Below, one piece after another: positions 1 through 8,253 of a DNA stretch of 64,000 nucleotides. Each line of letters starts with the position of its first letter. Within the stretch, counting starts at the first letter, position 1. Made by a program: the position numbers and the translations under genes. The notes below the pieces were generated by a model. That model saw nothing but the letters and a program-made list of their open reading frames with translations, was not told where the DNA came from and searched no databases. This DNA comes from Parapedobacter deserti. GTDB lineage: Bacteria; Bacteroidota; Bacteroidia; Sphingobacteriales; Sphingobacteriaceae. The stretch lies in the NCBI RefSeq assembly GCF_042646065.1, contig NZ_JBHRTA010000003.1:124001-188000 (forward strand). The letters are read 5' to 3'.

Positions 1-284
1 ATGAGGTTGAAGCTTTGGAAGACGAACCCGATGTTATGCTTACGCAGGTCGGAGCGCTTGCGCTCGTTGAATTTAGCAACTTCAATGCCGTTGAACAGGT
101 AACTGCCGTTGTCGAGGTCATCCAGCAAACCCACGATGTTGAGCAGTGTGGACTTGCCGCAGCCGGATGGCCCCATCACAGCGACAAACTCGCCTTCTTT
201 CACGTGGATGCTCAAATTATTGAGTGCAACCGTTTCCACTTCTTCGGTACGGTAAAATTTTTGTAGTTCGGTAATTTTGATCAT
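1..284 (-). CDS. MacB/LolD-type ABC transporter ATP-binding protein (3' end outside window)
   Basis: Only the first 94 residues are present; the gene continues past the left edge. It begins MIKITELQKFY and shows the Walker A motif GPSGCGKST at residues 38-46. A Q-loop stretch (FQSFNL) lies close to the window edge. The layout (beta-strand, ...EEVETVALNNLS..., Walker A, GLLDDLDNG) is typical of the MacB/LolD/FtsE class, which energises FtsX-type permeases for efflux or lipoprotein transport. In Bacteroidota such ATPases usually sit beside one or more large FtsX-like permeases; here the partner would be to the left. A degraded FtsX-like permease occurs at 24264-25036. ATG at 284 is the natural start, since no upstream in-frame alternative fits better. 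Signature and Walker B motifs cannot be checked. Confidence 0.9.
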   Translation of the reverse strand, partial: MIKITELQKFYRTEEVETVALNNLSIHVKEGEFVAVMGPSGCGKSTLLNIVGLLDDLDNGSYLFNGIEVAKFNERKRSDLRKHNIGFVFQSFNL

Positions 285-632
285 ATGCTATGTTAGCTTG
301 CGGCATCGGCTTTCAGCGATCTGGCCTATGCGTGGTTCGTTACATGTTTGTTGGCTTTCGGATTCGGCAACCGGTTATCATCCGGTAATAATCCTTGCTC
401 CATCAGCCTTTTCCTTACTCCTTTTTTATACGCTGGCATATATTATCGTTCCAATTTTGTAAATCATTGAAAATAAGCATTATTAGGCTTTGTCTGTGTT
501 GTGCACTGTTCGATATCGAACACCTGTTGTCCGCAAGCGGACAGGAGCGGGTAGCCGGTAGCGTACTGATTCGCCGCCGGCGCAGGATAAGGAGGTAGTT
601 TCGACGATTCTGCTGTGGAGGAAGGGGCTGGT
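285..632. other. intergenic region between ABC ATPase and DUF6266 gene
   Basis: No convincing gene is present; the open frames here have no recognisable protein character. The main feature is a pair of 16-bp palindromes at 507-543, annotated separately. It lies 220-260 bp upstream of the ABC ATPase start codon and downstream of the DUF6266 stop codon. The stretch 285-500 is AT-rich and presumably holds the ABC operon promoter. I could not identify a convincing -33/-7 or -24/-12 pair pointing left. Confidence 0.5.
507..562 (+). promoter_or_regulatory. tandem-dyad operator module, copy 1, with degenerate -24/-12-like boxes
   Basis: Two 16-bp inverted repeats stand side by side: TGTTCGATATCGAACA (507-522, a perfect palindrome) and TGTCCGCAAGCGGACA (528-543, perfect except for the two central bases). 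Their centres are exactly 21 bp apart, two helical turns, as expected for cooperative binding of two dimers on one DNA face. The spacing from GG (549-550) to GC (561-562) matches a sigma-54 -24/-12 promoter reading rightwards, although the -12 box is TAGC rather than TTGC. The same design recurs at 23398 and 25038. Rightward transcription would run antisense to the DUF6266 gene, so this copy may instead serve the leftward ABC operon or be a relic. The regulator is unknown. Confidence 0.5.
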
Positions 633-1277
633 TCAGGCGCCTGCGAGGACATGCACATGCCCGCTGTTGGACACGGCATCTCCGGTATACGACACGAACA
701 GCGCAACGACATGTGCCTCGAAGGAGCGCCAATCCCGGTCGATTGAGAGCGTGCATTCACCTGTATCGCGGGTAGCCGCGTTGAAAAAGGGATACCAGAA
801 ATCCTCTTCGGCCGAGTACACGGCGAGTGACAACAGGTCGCTGGCGTGGCCGGGGCCGTTGGCGATTGTTTTCTCCCAGCTGACCCGGAGGCCTGCATCG
901 GTCCATTCAGCGGTCAGGCTTTTGACCCCTGCGAGGTCGCCCCGGCTAATATGCAGGTTGTCCCAGTCGATCTCCAGATCGGGATACTGCCCTTTGATCG
1001 CCTGCTTTTTATTAACCGATAAAGCGAGGTTGAAAGCGCTCATGTTCAAGGGCTCAGCCGCATACCGGAAGCCCATCCGGATGAAGAGCTTCAAAGGTTT
1101 CAGGATGCCCATGATGAGCTTCATCGCCTGTTCATTCGCCAGCCGCGCCTCGCTGCGAGGCTTTTTGCTTTTACGGGGAAGCCCACGTATGACATCGATG
1201 CCTTTCCACTTATAGCCGACGACGCTGCCTACTTTTCCGCTGAAGCTTCCGTTCGGTCCGTTTTTGAATACTGCCAT
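633..1277 (-). CDS. DUF6266 family protein
   Basis: This 214-residue protein of unknown function has the N-terminal signature of the DUF6266 family, common as orphan genes in Sphingobacteriia and Flavobacteriia: a glycine-rich start with GSFSGKVGSVVGYKWKG (residues 10-26), then IRGLPRKSKKP. There is no signal peptide or membrane segment, and the protein ends HVHVLAGA. The middle contains a LDIEWDNL-like stretch and weak beta-sandwich character (LRVSWE, CTLSIDRDWRSFEAHVVALFVS). A TAnnTTTG box (TATATTTG, minus strand, 1301-1308) lies 24 bp ahead of the ATG and could be its -7 element. Flanking genes give no functional clue. The family assignment is secure; function is not known to me. Confidence 0.85.
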   Translation of the reverse strand: MAVFKNGPNGSFSGKVGSVVGYKWKGIDVIRGLPRKSKKPRSEARLANEQAMKLIMGILKPLKLFIRMGFRYAAEPLNMSAFNLALSVNKKQAIKGQYPDLEIDWDNLHISRGDLAGVKSLTAEWTDAGLRVSWEKTIANGPGHASDLLSLAVYSAEEDFWYPFFNAATRDTGECTLSIDRDWRSFEAHVVALFVSYTGDAVSNSGHVHVLAGA

Positions 1278-1300
1278 AATTTGTTCTATTGGTTATAGTC

Positions 1301-1308
1301 CAAATATA
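1301..1308 (-). promoter_or_regulatory. candidate -7 box for the DUF6266 gene
   Basis: On the minus strand the sequence reads TATATTTG, matching the Bacteroidota -7 consensus TAnnTTTG, and would place the transcription start about 15-18 bp before the ATG at 1277. A TTTG occurs upstream, but with only 11 bp between the boxes instead of 19-20, so the -33 element is not convincing. Confidence 0.35.
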
Positions 1309-1354
1309 CAAAGTCGGTTCAAATAATTAAAATGTAACAGGTATTTAAATAGAA

Positions 1355-1409
1355 GATAATAGGGAGATAATAGGGATTTGCCCCTATGATCTCCCTATGA
1401 AATCCCTAT
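1355..1409. repeat. interleaved direct and inverted repeats of TAGGGA units
   Basis: GATAATAGGGA occurs twice head-to-tail (1355-1365 and 1366-1376). Downstream lie the complements ATCTCCCTAT (1389-1398) and AAATCCCTAT (1400-1409). Thus arm A (1359-1368) matches A' (1389-1398) and arm B (1370-1379) matches B' (1400-1409), in the order A-B-A'-B', with 11-bp steps on both sides. The cluster lies between the ROK stop codon and the DUF6266 promoter. It could be a multi-site operator or a pseudoknot-forming RNA. There is no T-tract, so a simple terminator is unlikely. Confidence 0.6.
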
Positions 1410-1536
1410 AGAGTCCTTTTAATATACTAATTGTTTGAAGAAAAGGCTTGGCGCTTGTATGGATTTTGTGGCGGTGAGCCGACTTAGGTTGGCCGATTTA
1501 GTATACAGCATGTGCCGTCGGCGCAGGCGTAGAAGT

Positions 1537-2772
1537 TCAGGAAGTGATGGCTAAAAGCCGATCCCTAAGAATCAGGCAAGCGCCCATCAGTCCGGCTTTT
1601 TCACCGAGCTTGGATGTCTTTATACGCGTATCATTATTTACCAAGCTAAGTGAATACTTGTTGATGGCATTTTTCATCGGCAGGCTCAGGTATTCGCCTG
1701 TGTTTGCCAATATGCCGCCGAGAATCACCAGCTCCGGGTTGAAAAGGTTGATCAGGGTCGCCATGCCCCTGCCAAGCTTTTCGCCCACCTCATCGATCAA
1801 CTCTATGGCCAGCGTGTCATCGTTTTTTGCCGCTTCCACGATGTCGGCGAGCGTAATTGCACTGACGTCTTTGTGTTTCTTTCCTACAATACTGGTCGCA
1901 CCCGCGTTGAGGCGTGTAATGAAGTTGCTCCGGAGTGCGATGCCTGACGCTTCGGTTTCGAGACAGCCTTTCTTGCCACAGCGGCAGATAATCTCGTTGT
2001 CAAAAACCGGAATATGCCCGAACTCTCCGGCGAAGCCAGATTTTCCATAGTATAGCTCGCCATTGATCATGATACCTAACCCTATGCCATGGTCAATATT
2101 GACAAATAAGACGTGCCGCTCACCGTTTACGATGCCGCTGGAAAATTCCCCATAGGCCATCGCTCTGGAGTCGTTTTCAAGGTACGTGGGTATACCAATT
2201 TCTTGCTCGATGATTTTGCTGAGTGGATCCTCGTGAAAATTGAAATAGCTAAAACTGTAACCGGTTTTATTATTGATACGCCCCGATAGGTTTACGCCGA
2301 TGCCAAGGATTTGTTCTTTGGCCACTTCACATGAGTCGATGAAGTGGCGCAGGGTCTGACACAGGGCGTTGAGTGATTTCTCGGTGTTGTCCAATTGATA
2401 GTCAATGTGCTCCCGGGTGCTGACCATTTCGCGTTTGAAGTTCATCAGTCCAATGTTGATGTGATAGCTGCTCACTTCTACGCCAACGAAAAACGCGGAG
2501 TTGGCTTCCAGGCCATACATGTTCGCTTTGCGTCCTACGCCAGCTTCTGTCTTGCCATCGTCGGTGATGATGGCATCATCGAGCAGTTCATTGACCAATT
2601 CATTGGTTTTAGGAATACTAATGGCAAGTTCTTTACTTAAGTCGGCGATTGTACAGTTACCCATATTGGCTAAATGGGCAAGGATGCGCTTTTTATAAAC
2701 CATGTTTTTGTAGGCTACCCCAGAGAGCTTCTGGCTATGCAGCGCTTCAAAAAAATTGATTTTTTTCTCCAT
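1537..2772 (-). CDS. ROK family transcriptional repressor (NagC/XylR type)
   Basis: This 411-residue protein has an N-terminal winged helix-turn-helix (about 27-66; KKRILAHLANMGNCTIADLSKELAIS region) and a C-terminal ROK sugar-kinase-like domain. The fold is visible as a phosphate-binding stretch (FFVGVEVSS), the END motif where ROK kinases carry the catalytic Asp, GIGLGIMINGELYYG, and the zinc signature CRCGKKGCLE. Length and architecture match NagC/Mlc/XylR-type repressors, which release DNA when a sugar or sugar phosphate binds. It is divergent from the PUL 1 operon starting at 3108, and two near-identical palindromes lie between them, so it very probably represses PUL 1 and itself. The inducing sugar cannot be read from the sequence. 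The AGE epimerase in PUL 1 makes an amino sugar possible but unproven. Confidence 0.92.
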   Translation of the reverse strand: MEKKINFFEALHSQKLSGVAYKNMVYKKRILAHLANMGNCTIADLSKELAISIPKTNELVNELLDDAIITDDGKTEAGVGRKANMYGLEANSAFFVGVEVSSYHINIGLMNFKREMVSTREHIDYQLDNTEKSLNALCQTLRHFIDSCEVAKEQILGIGVNLSGRINNKTGYSFSYFNFHEDPLSKIIEQEIGIPTYLENDSRAMAYGEFSSGIVNGERHVLFVNIDHGIGLGIMINGELYYGKSGFAGEFGHIPVFDNEIICRCGKKGCLETEASGIALRSNFITRLNAGATSIVGKKHKDVSAITLADIVEAAKNDDTLAIELIDEVGEKLGRGMATLINLFNPELVILGGILANTGEYLSLPMKNAINKYSLSLVNNDTRIKTSKLGEKAGLMGACLILRDRLLAITS

Positions 2773-2798
2773 AAAGCGGTGTTTGATGATCGTAACGC

Positions 2799-2830
2799 CA
2801 AAGATAATGTTTATTAAATTATTTTAATAA
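2799..2830 (-). promoter_or_regulatory. ROK gene promoter with operator O1
   Basis: The palindrome TTATTAAA-N4-TTTAATAA occupies 2811-2830 with perfect 8-bp arms. On the minus strand a TAnnTTTG box (TATCTTTG, 2799-2806) follows it, giving a short leader of about 20 nt to the ROK ATG at 2772. O1 therefore fills the space between the -7 box and where the -33 box would sit, the classic position for autorepression. No clear TTTG is present at -33. Confidence 0.6.
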
Positions 2831-2883
2831 GAAAAACAAACGAGGTGGGTGATTTCGCGATATACGTATCAAATGTGTGATAA

Positions 2884-2910
2884 TTATTAAAATAATTTAA
2901 TATTAATTTG
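2884..2910 (+). promoter_or_regulatory. PUL 1 promoter region with operator O2
   Basis: TTATTAAA-N4-TTTAATAT at 2884-2903 is the same palindrome as O1 with one mismatch in the right arm. On the plus strand it is followed by TTAATTTG (2903-2910), one base off the TAnnTTTG -7 consensus. O2 would thus overlap the -33/-7 spacer of the PUL 1 promoter. O1 and O2 centres are 73 bp apart, close to seven helical turns, which would allow looping by a ROK tetramer. The implied 5' leader to the ATG at 3108 is long, about 190 nt. Confidence 0.5.
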
Positions 2911-3107
2911 ATGTTTAAAAAATAATATTGTTATTTAGCCGTTGATTTTAGAAATAACTTCTAAAGCCGGATTGGATTATGTGCGAGGCATTACTGCATA
3001 CGCTATAGTGAACCAAATTTAACCTTCGGGAGCATACAATGATAAAGGGTGTCTTTAATCGCTTATCGAGGCTAAAGCCGCCAAAGGATTGACTTTAAGG
3101 CAAACAT

Positions 3108-4994
3108 ATGAAGTTGACGATAGGGGCAATAATTAAACAGATACTGATGGTTATCACCGTGTTCCACTGGAACGGTTTCGCATCAGGGCAGGCTAAAACG
3201 GCTGATGTACTCATCGTGGGCGGCGGAGCCAGTGGCACCATGGCTGCAATTCAGGCAGCCCGCATGGGTGCAAAAGTAGTGGTGGTTGAAGAGACACCTT
3301 GGCTTGGTGGTATGCTTACCGCAGCGGGTGTGTCAGCTATTGATGGGAATCATCGCTTACCTGCCGGCTTATGGGGCGAGTTTCGGCAGGAATTGTACAG
3401 CTATTACGGTGGTCCTCAAGCCGTCGAAACAGGATGGGTGAGTAATACGCTATTCGAACCGGCTGTAGGCAACCAGATCCTGAAACGGATGGTGGCCAAG
3501 GAACAGGGTATTGAGGTGCTTTATGAAACGACATGGGAAGCGGTTCATAAAACTACTTCAGGGTGGGAAATTACCGTCAAGGATCGGAAAAGCAGGAAAA
3601 AAAATATCTCTGGAAAGGTGCTGATAGACGCCACCGAACTGGGAGATGTAATGGCATACCTCCAGGTGCCCTATTATCTGGGCATGGACAGTCGATCGTT
3701 GACCAATGAGCCTTATGCCCTTGAAGAAGGCAACGACATTGTACAGGATCTGACGTATGTGATAACGTTGAAGGATTTCGGCGAGGGTGCGGACGCGACC
3801 ATCCCCAGACCTGAAAACTACCGGAAGGACGAGTTCGACGGCTGCTGTGATGTGTCTGATCCGGCTACCTTTAATAAGGACAACAACGACTGCTTCAAGA
3901 TGCTCACCTATGGGCGGTTGCCTAACAATAAGTACATGATCAACTGGCCGAAGAAAGGCAACGATATCTACCTCAACGTTGTTGAGAAGACCAGGGCAGA
4001 GCGGGAGGTGTTATTGGAAGAAGCCAAGCAGATGACGCTGCGTTTCGTTTATTACATCCAACATGAACTTGGATTTAAAAACCTCGGAATTGCCTACGAT
4101 GAATACCCCACGGAAGACGGTTTCCCGATGATTCCTTACCACCGTGAATCACGGCGGCTGAAGGCCAAGTCGTTGTTTGCATTGCAGCACGTCATGACAC
4201 CGTTCGATACGCCCCAAGCCTATTACCGGACCGGAATTGCCGTAGGCGACTACACCATTGACCATCACCATTACAAATACGGCAATGCTCCAGAGATTGA
4301 TTTCGTCAAGATCAGGGTGCCTTCTTATAACGTACCGATGGGATCGCTGATACCTGAAAGCTTCGAGGGTTTGATTGTTGCCGAAAAAAGCATTGGTGTG
4401 AGCAATATCGTCAACGGAGCGACGCGGCTGCAGCCGGTGGTACTGGGCATCGGGCAGGCGGCTGGCACCATCGCGGCGCTGGCGGTGGAACGGGGTGTCC
4501 ACCCTTCACAGGTGCCCATCCGCGATGTGCAGGCGGCGTTGTTGGAATCTCGTGCCTATATCATGCCCTACATTGACGTGCCGACGGAAGACCCGCATTT
4601 CAAGGCAATGCAGCGGATAGGCGCTACAGGCATCATCAAAGGCGTTGGAGTACCTTATAAATGGGCTAACCAAACCTGGTTTTATCCTGAACGGGCGATC
4701 AGCGAATATGAGCTGGTCGACGGATTACGGCCGTTCTACCCAGCGTTAAGCCACTACTGGGATGCGTCCGGCGAACCGTTGACCATACGTTATCTCATGG
4801 AGGTGATGGCATTGTGTGGGCGCTCCGTTACGATAGATGAATTGGAAGGGGTTTGGTCTGCCCTCGAGCTGCAGGATGACCCGACGGCCGTCTCGCAATT
4901 GGATCGAAGGCAAGCGGCCGTGCTGGTCGACTATTTCCACGACCCGTTTACGATTCCCGTTAATTTCGAAGGACACCCTTCCATTGATAAATAA
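3108..4994 (+). CDS. secreted FAD-dependent oxidoreductase (FAD_oxidored, PF12831 type)
   Basis: This 628-residue protein has an N-terminal signal peptide (about 1-28, ending near FASGQA). The Rossmann FAD-binding motif follows at once (ADVLIVGGGASGTMAAIQAA, about 33-52), and then PWLGGMLTAAGV. This is the layout of the FAD_oxidored family, whose members are often called xanthan-lyase-like although they are predicted redox enzymes. A C-terminal segment from about 505 on (FKAMQRIGATGIIKGVG, then ERAISEYELVDGL, LDRRQAAVLVDYF) resembles two S-layer-homology repeats. It is the first gene of the PUL 1 operon, 43 bp before susC, directly behind the ROK-controlled promoter. I infer oxidation of a sugar residue in the periplasm; substrate and electron acceptor are unknown. 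Confidence 0.88.
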   Translation: MKLTIGAIIKQILMVITVFHWNGFASGQAKTADVLIVGGGASGTMAAIQAARMGAKVVVVEETPWLGGMLTAAGVSAIDGNHRLPAGLWGEFRQELYSYYGGPQAVETGWVSNTLFEPAVGNQILKRMVAKEQGIEVLYETTWEAVHKTTSGWEITVKDRKSRKKNISGKVLIDATELGDVMAYLQVPYYLGMDSRSLTNEPYALEEGNDIVQDLTYVITLKDFGEGADATIPRPENYRKDEFDGCCDVSDPATFNKDNNDCFKMLTYGRLPNNKYMINWPKKGNDIYLNVVEKTRAEREVLLEEAKQMTLRFVYYIQHELGFKNLGIAYDEYPTEDGFPMIPYHRESRRLKAKSLFALQHVMTPFDTPQAYYRTGIAVGDYTIDHHHYKYGNAPEIDFVKIRVPSYNVPMGSLIPESFEGLIVAEKSIGVSNIVNGATRLQPVVLGIGQAAGTIAALAVERGVHPSQVPIRDVQAALLESRAYIMPYIDVPTEDPHFKAMQRIGATGIIKGVGVPYKWANQTWFYPERAISEYELVDGLRPFYPALSHYWDASGEPLTIRYLMEVMALCGRSVTIDELEGVWSALELQDDPTAVSQLDRRQAAVLVDYFHDPFTIPVNFEGHPSIDK

Positions 4995-5037
4995 GAACAG
5001 CATTTACTAATCAAAATTTCATTTAAACCCTTAAAGT

Positions 5038-8000
5038 ATGCTTTATATGTACAGCAAAAAACGAGTCATCAGATTGATGTTGGGTCTGATGCTGCTGTTG
5101 GCCTGTTCCATGGCCATGGCGCAGCAGTCGGCGGTGACCGGAACAGTCCGGGACGCAGCGGGTATTCCGCTCGCTGGCGTGAGTGTTAAAATCAAAGGTG
5201 TATCCGGTACAGCGACCAGTACAGACGCAAATGGCCAGTTCAACGTACGGGTTGCCGCCTTCCCGGTCGTGTTGGAGTTTGCTTATATAGGACACCTGGA
5301 TCAGGAGCAAACGGTAAACGAGGAAGGCAATATCTCCGTTGTTCTGGAAGAAGGTGATCAATTGTTGGATGAGGTGATTGTGGTTGCCTATGGAACCCAG
5401 AAGCGTTCATCGGTGGTTGGTTCTGTTGCCCAAATTAAGGGCGAGGAGATCAGGAAGGCACCGGCCATGAATATCACGAACACGCTGGCGGGGCGACTCC
5501 CCGGCCTGACCACGCTTCAACAATCGGGAAGACCCGGGGCGGATGATGCGACGTTGTACATCCGGGGTGTCGGCACCTATGGATCGAACCGGACCCCACT
5601 CGTTATTATCGACGGGGTACAGCGCCCTTCATTTAATCATTTGGATGCAAGTGAAATTGAGAGTATCACAATTCTCAAGGACGCGGTGGCAACGGCGGCA
5701 TACGGCCTACAAGCTGCTGGCGGCATCATTTTAATCAAAACGAAAAGCGGGAGCCATTCGGCGCCACGCATCACCTATGACGGATCGTTGAACATCGGTC
5801 AGAACACTCGCTTCCCGAAATTCCTGGACGGGCCGGATTACATGGAATGGTACAATAGAGCCATTGAAGTGGATAATGACTACTTCATTAACCATGACAT
5901 GAACCCAATACCTGCCTTGTATTCACCTGACTTGATTGAAGCGGTGCGTAACGGTACCAATACCAATCCGTTGTTTGGCAACACGGACTGGATGGGAATG
6001 TTGCTCGACAACAATAGCTATTCCCAACATCATGGGGTTACGATCAACGGAGGAAATGAACATGTCCGTTATTTTACGTCTTTGGCACACTTGGACCAAG
6101 ACGGTGTAATAGCTAATACTGGTTTTAAACGCTATAATGTGCGCGCTACAGTGGATGCGACCGTCAATCAATATTTGACAGTAGGCATCAATCTCGGGTT
6201 GCGTCAGCAATTGACCAACACACCGGGAATTTCGCCCGATAACTCAGCGTATATGAATCCGTTTGCCCAAGCGGCACGCATGTTGCCCAACTTGCCGATG
6301 TATGCGCCAAACGGGCTTCCTGTCAGTTACAATTCAAATGCTGGTTTTGTCAATCCCATCGCGTCGGTAGAACAGTCCGGCTACCAGCGGCATAAGTCGA
6401 ATATTTTTCAGGGTACCATGAACGTCAACTTCAAAGTACCGGGAGTAGAGGGGCTCGAAGCGAAGGTGATCGCATCCTATGACAACACCGGACAGGAGAA
6501 TAAAGGCTGGCTGACACCCTATGAAACGATGGGCCGTGGCCGCGAGCAAGTGACAGGAGATTTCGTGCATTTGTATACCGTGCCAGGGATTACTAAAAAT
6601 TCCGTTCGCCAGAGTTACAACACCAATTTCAGAAAGACGTTTCAGCCGAGTATTTCCTATAACAAGACATTAGGCGACCACAGCTTATCGCTTTTAGCGC
6701 TCTACGAGTGGTCCCGCGCGGGAAGCAATTTGTTTTCAGCCGGAGCAAGCAATTTGCCGATTACCGTCATCCAGGACATTGATTACGGGAGCAGGGCTGA
6801 CGAAGACCGGATAGCTCCTACGGGGTCTACCGGCGTAATGGACGCTCGGGCAGGCTATGTGGGGCGTGTTAACTATAGCTATAAAGGACGCTATCTGTTG
6901 GAAGCGGTAACGCGCTGGGACGCCTCGGTCAATTTCGCCCCGGAAAATCGGTGGAAAGCATTTCCCGGGGCCGGCGCAGCCTGGTTGTTGAGCGAGGAAG
7001 ACTTTTTTAAAGAAGGGGTATCATTTGTGGATAACCTTAAATTGAAAGCTTCATGGGGCCGTGCAGGTAGTGACCGACAAGGTTATGGAAATTTTGGATA
7101 CGTACCGACATTTTCGCAAAACACGAATCCCGTAGTGGTCATAGATGGCCAGCCGGTAGCCGCTATTTATACCAACGCTCCTCCGAATCGGGATATCCGC
7201 TGGGAAACGACGACCACTACAAACGTTGGCTTTGAATCAAGTTTCCTCAATGGCAGATTCGGTTTGGATTTCGAGTGGTTTTACCAACACACTACCGATA
7301 TTTTGGCCGGTGTGGCAAGCCTATACCCTCCTTCGATAGGTGGCTATTTCCCAAGCACAGTCAACGTCGGTGAACTGGACAATCGTGGTTTTGATGCGCA
7401 ACTACGCTACAATCAGGCGTTCGGCCAGTTTAGGCTGGGCGTTACCGGAAATGTCAACTGGTCGCGCAACCGCTATCTTCGACTGGATGAAGCCGATAAT
7501 ATCCCTTCCTGGCAGAGTTTAATTGGCAAGCCGGTGGGAACCAAGATCGGCTTTGTTGTCGACGGCATGGTGCAGACGTGGGAAGAGGCGCGCAACACCC
7601 CTTCTCCCAGCAGCGGCATTATGGCACCGGGATTCTTCAGATACCGCGACCTGAATGGTGATGGAAAGCTTACCCGGGCGGAAGACATGACCTACATCGG
7701 TAGGTCAAATATTCCCGAGCTGATGTATGGTCTGAATATCGACCTCGCCTATAAAGGTTTTGATTTTTCGGCCTTGTTGCAGGGCGCTGGGTTAGCCAGT
7801 GTCAACCTTGCGGGCACGTACGAAGGATCAGGCGGTACTAGCGGTGTCGACGATAACACCGCCTTTACCCGGGCATTTTATGGCTACGGAAATTCACCTT
7901 ACTACCTGGTAGAAAATTCATGGCGTCCTGATAATCCGAACGCAGAGTTCCCACGGCTTACCGCCTATAGGGCCAACTTATCCGCTAACAATGCGCATAT

Positions 8001-8241
8001 TAATTCGGGTTGGGAACGAAGGGGGGATTACTTGCGCGTCCGATCGATGCAGCTGGGCTATTCGTTCCCCCATCGGTGGATTGCCCCGGCAAGGCTCCAG
8101 CAATTGAGGCTTACAGTCACCGGTTCCAACCTGTTTACCTTTGATTACTTAAAATATCTGGATCCGGAGATGCCCAACGTAAACAACGGGTTCTATCCCC
8201 AGCAGCGGATTTTTGCTTTCGGTGTAAACGTCACCTTTTAA
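5038..8241 (+). CDS. SusC/RagA family TonB-linked outer-membrane transporter (PUL 1)
   Basis: This 1067-residue importer forms the outer-membrane barrel that brings glycan oligomers into the periplasm with TonB energy. It has a signal peptide ending near MAMAQQ, a carboxypeptidase-regulatory-like domain (about 31-107), the SusC linker LDEVIVVAYGTQKRSSVVGSV, a plug domain (about 120-240, with LYIRGVGTYGS and ILKDAVATAAYG) and a long barrel ending in aromatic FAFGVNVTF. There is no STN domain, so it should not signal to an anti-sigma factor, which agrees with control by the ROK repressor. The start could be ATG 5038 or ATG 5047 (MYSKKRV); neither has a ribosome-binding site. susD follows after 12 bp. 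Confidence 0.96.
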   Translation: MLYMYSKKRVIRLMLGLMLLLACSMAMAQQSAVTGTVRDAAGIPLAGVSVKIKGVSGTATSTDANGQFNVRVAAFPVVLEFAYIGHLDQEQTVNEEGNISVVLEEGDQLLDEVIVVAYGTQKRSSVVGSVAQIKGEEIRKAPAMNITNTLAGRLPGLTTLQQSGRPGADDATLYIRGVGTYGSNRTPLVIIDGVQRPSFNHLDASEIESITILKDAVATAAYGLQAAGGIILIKTKSGSHSAPRITYDGSLNIGQNTRFPKFLDGPDYMEWYNRAIEVDNDYFINHDMNPIPALYSPDLIEAVRNGTNTNPLFGNTDWMGMLLDNNSYSQHHGVTINGGNEHVRYFTSLAHLDQDGVIANTGFKRYNVRATVDATVNQYLTVGINLGLRQQLTNTPGISPDNSAYMNPFAQAARMLPNLPMYAPNGLPVSYNSNAGFVNPIASVEQSGYQRHKSNIFQGTMNVNFKVPGVEGLEAKVIASYDNTGQENKGWLTPYETMGRGREQVTGDFVHLYTVPGITKNSVRQSYNTNFRKTFQPSISYNKTLGDHSLSLLALYEWSRAGSNLFSAGASNLPITVIQDIDYGSRADEDRIAPTGSTGVMDARAGYVGRVNYSYKGRYLLEAVTRWDASVNFAPENRWKAFPGAGAAWLLSEEDFFKEGVSFVDNLKLKASWGRAGSDRQGYGNFGYVPTFSQNTNPVVVIDGQPVAAIYTNAPPNRDIRWETTTTTNVGFESSFLNGRFGLDFEWFYQHTTDILAGVASLYPPSIGGYFPSTVNVGELDNRGFDAQLRYNQAFGQFRLGVTGNVNWSRNRYLRLDEADNIPSWQSLIGKPVGTKIGFVVDGMVQTWEEARNTPSPSSGIMAPGFFRYRDLNGDGKLTRAEDMTYIGRSNIPELMYGLNIDLAYKGFDFSALLQGAGLASVNLAGTYEGSGGTSGVDDNTAFTRAFYGYGNSPYYLVENSWRPDNPNAEFPRLTAYRANLSANNAHINSGWERRGDYLRVRSMQLGYSFPHRWIAPARLQQLRLTVTGSNLFTFDYLKYLDPEMPNVNNGFYPQQRIFAFGVNVTF

Positions 8242-8253
8242 AACGAGATTAAC

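Noticed and set aside
667..1215. 182-codon open frame on the plus strand
   Set aside because: It is opposite the DUF6266 gene, whose N-terminal family motif is unmistakable.
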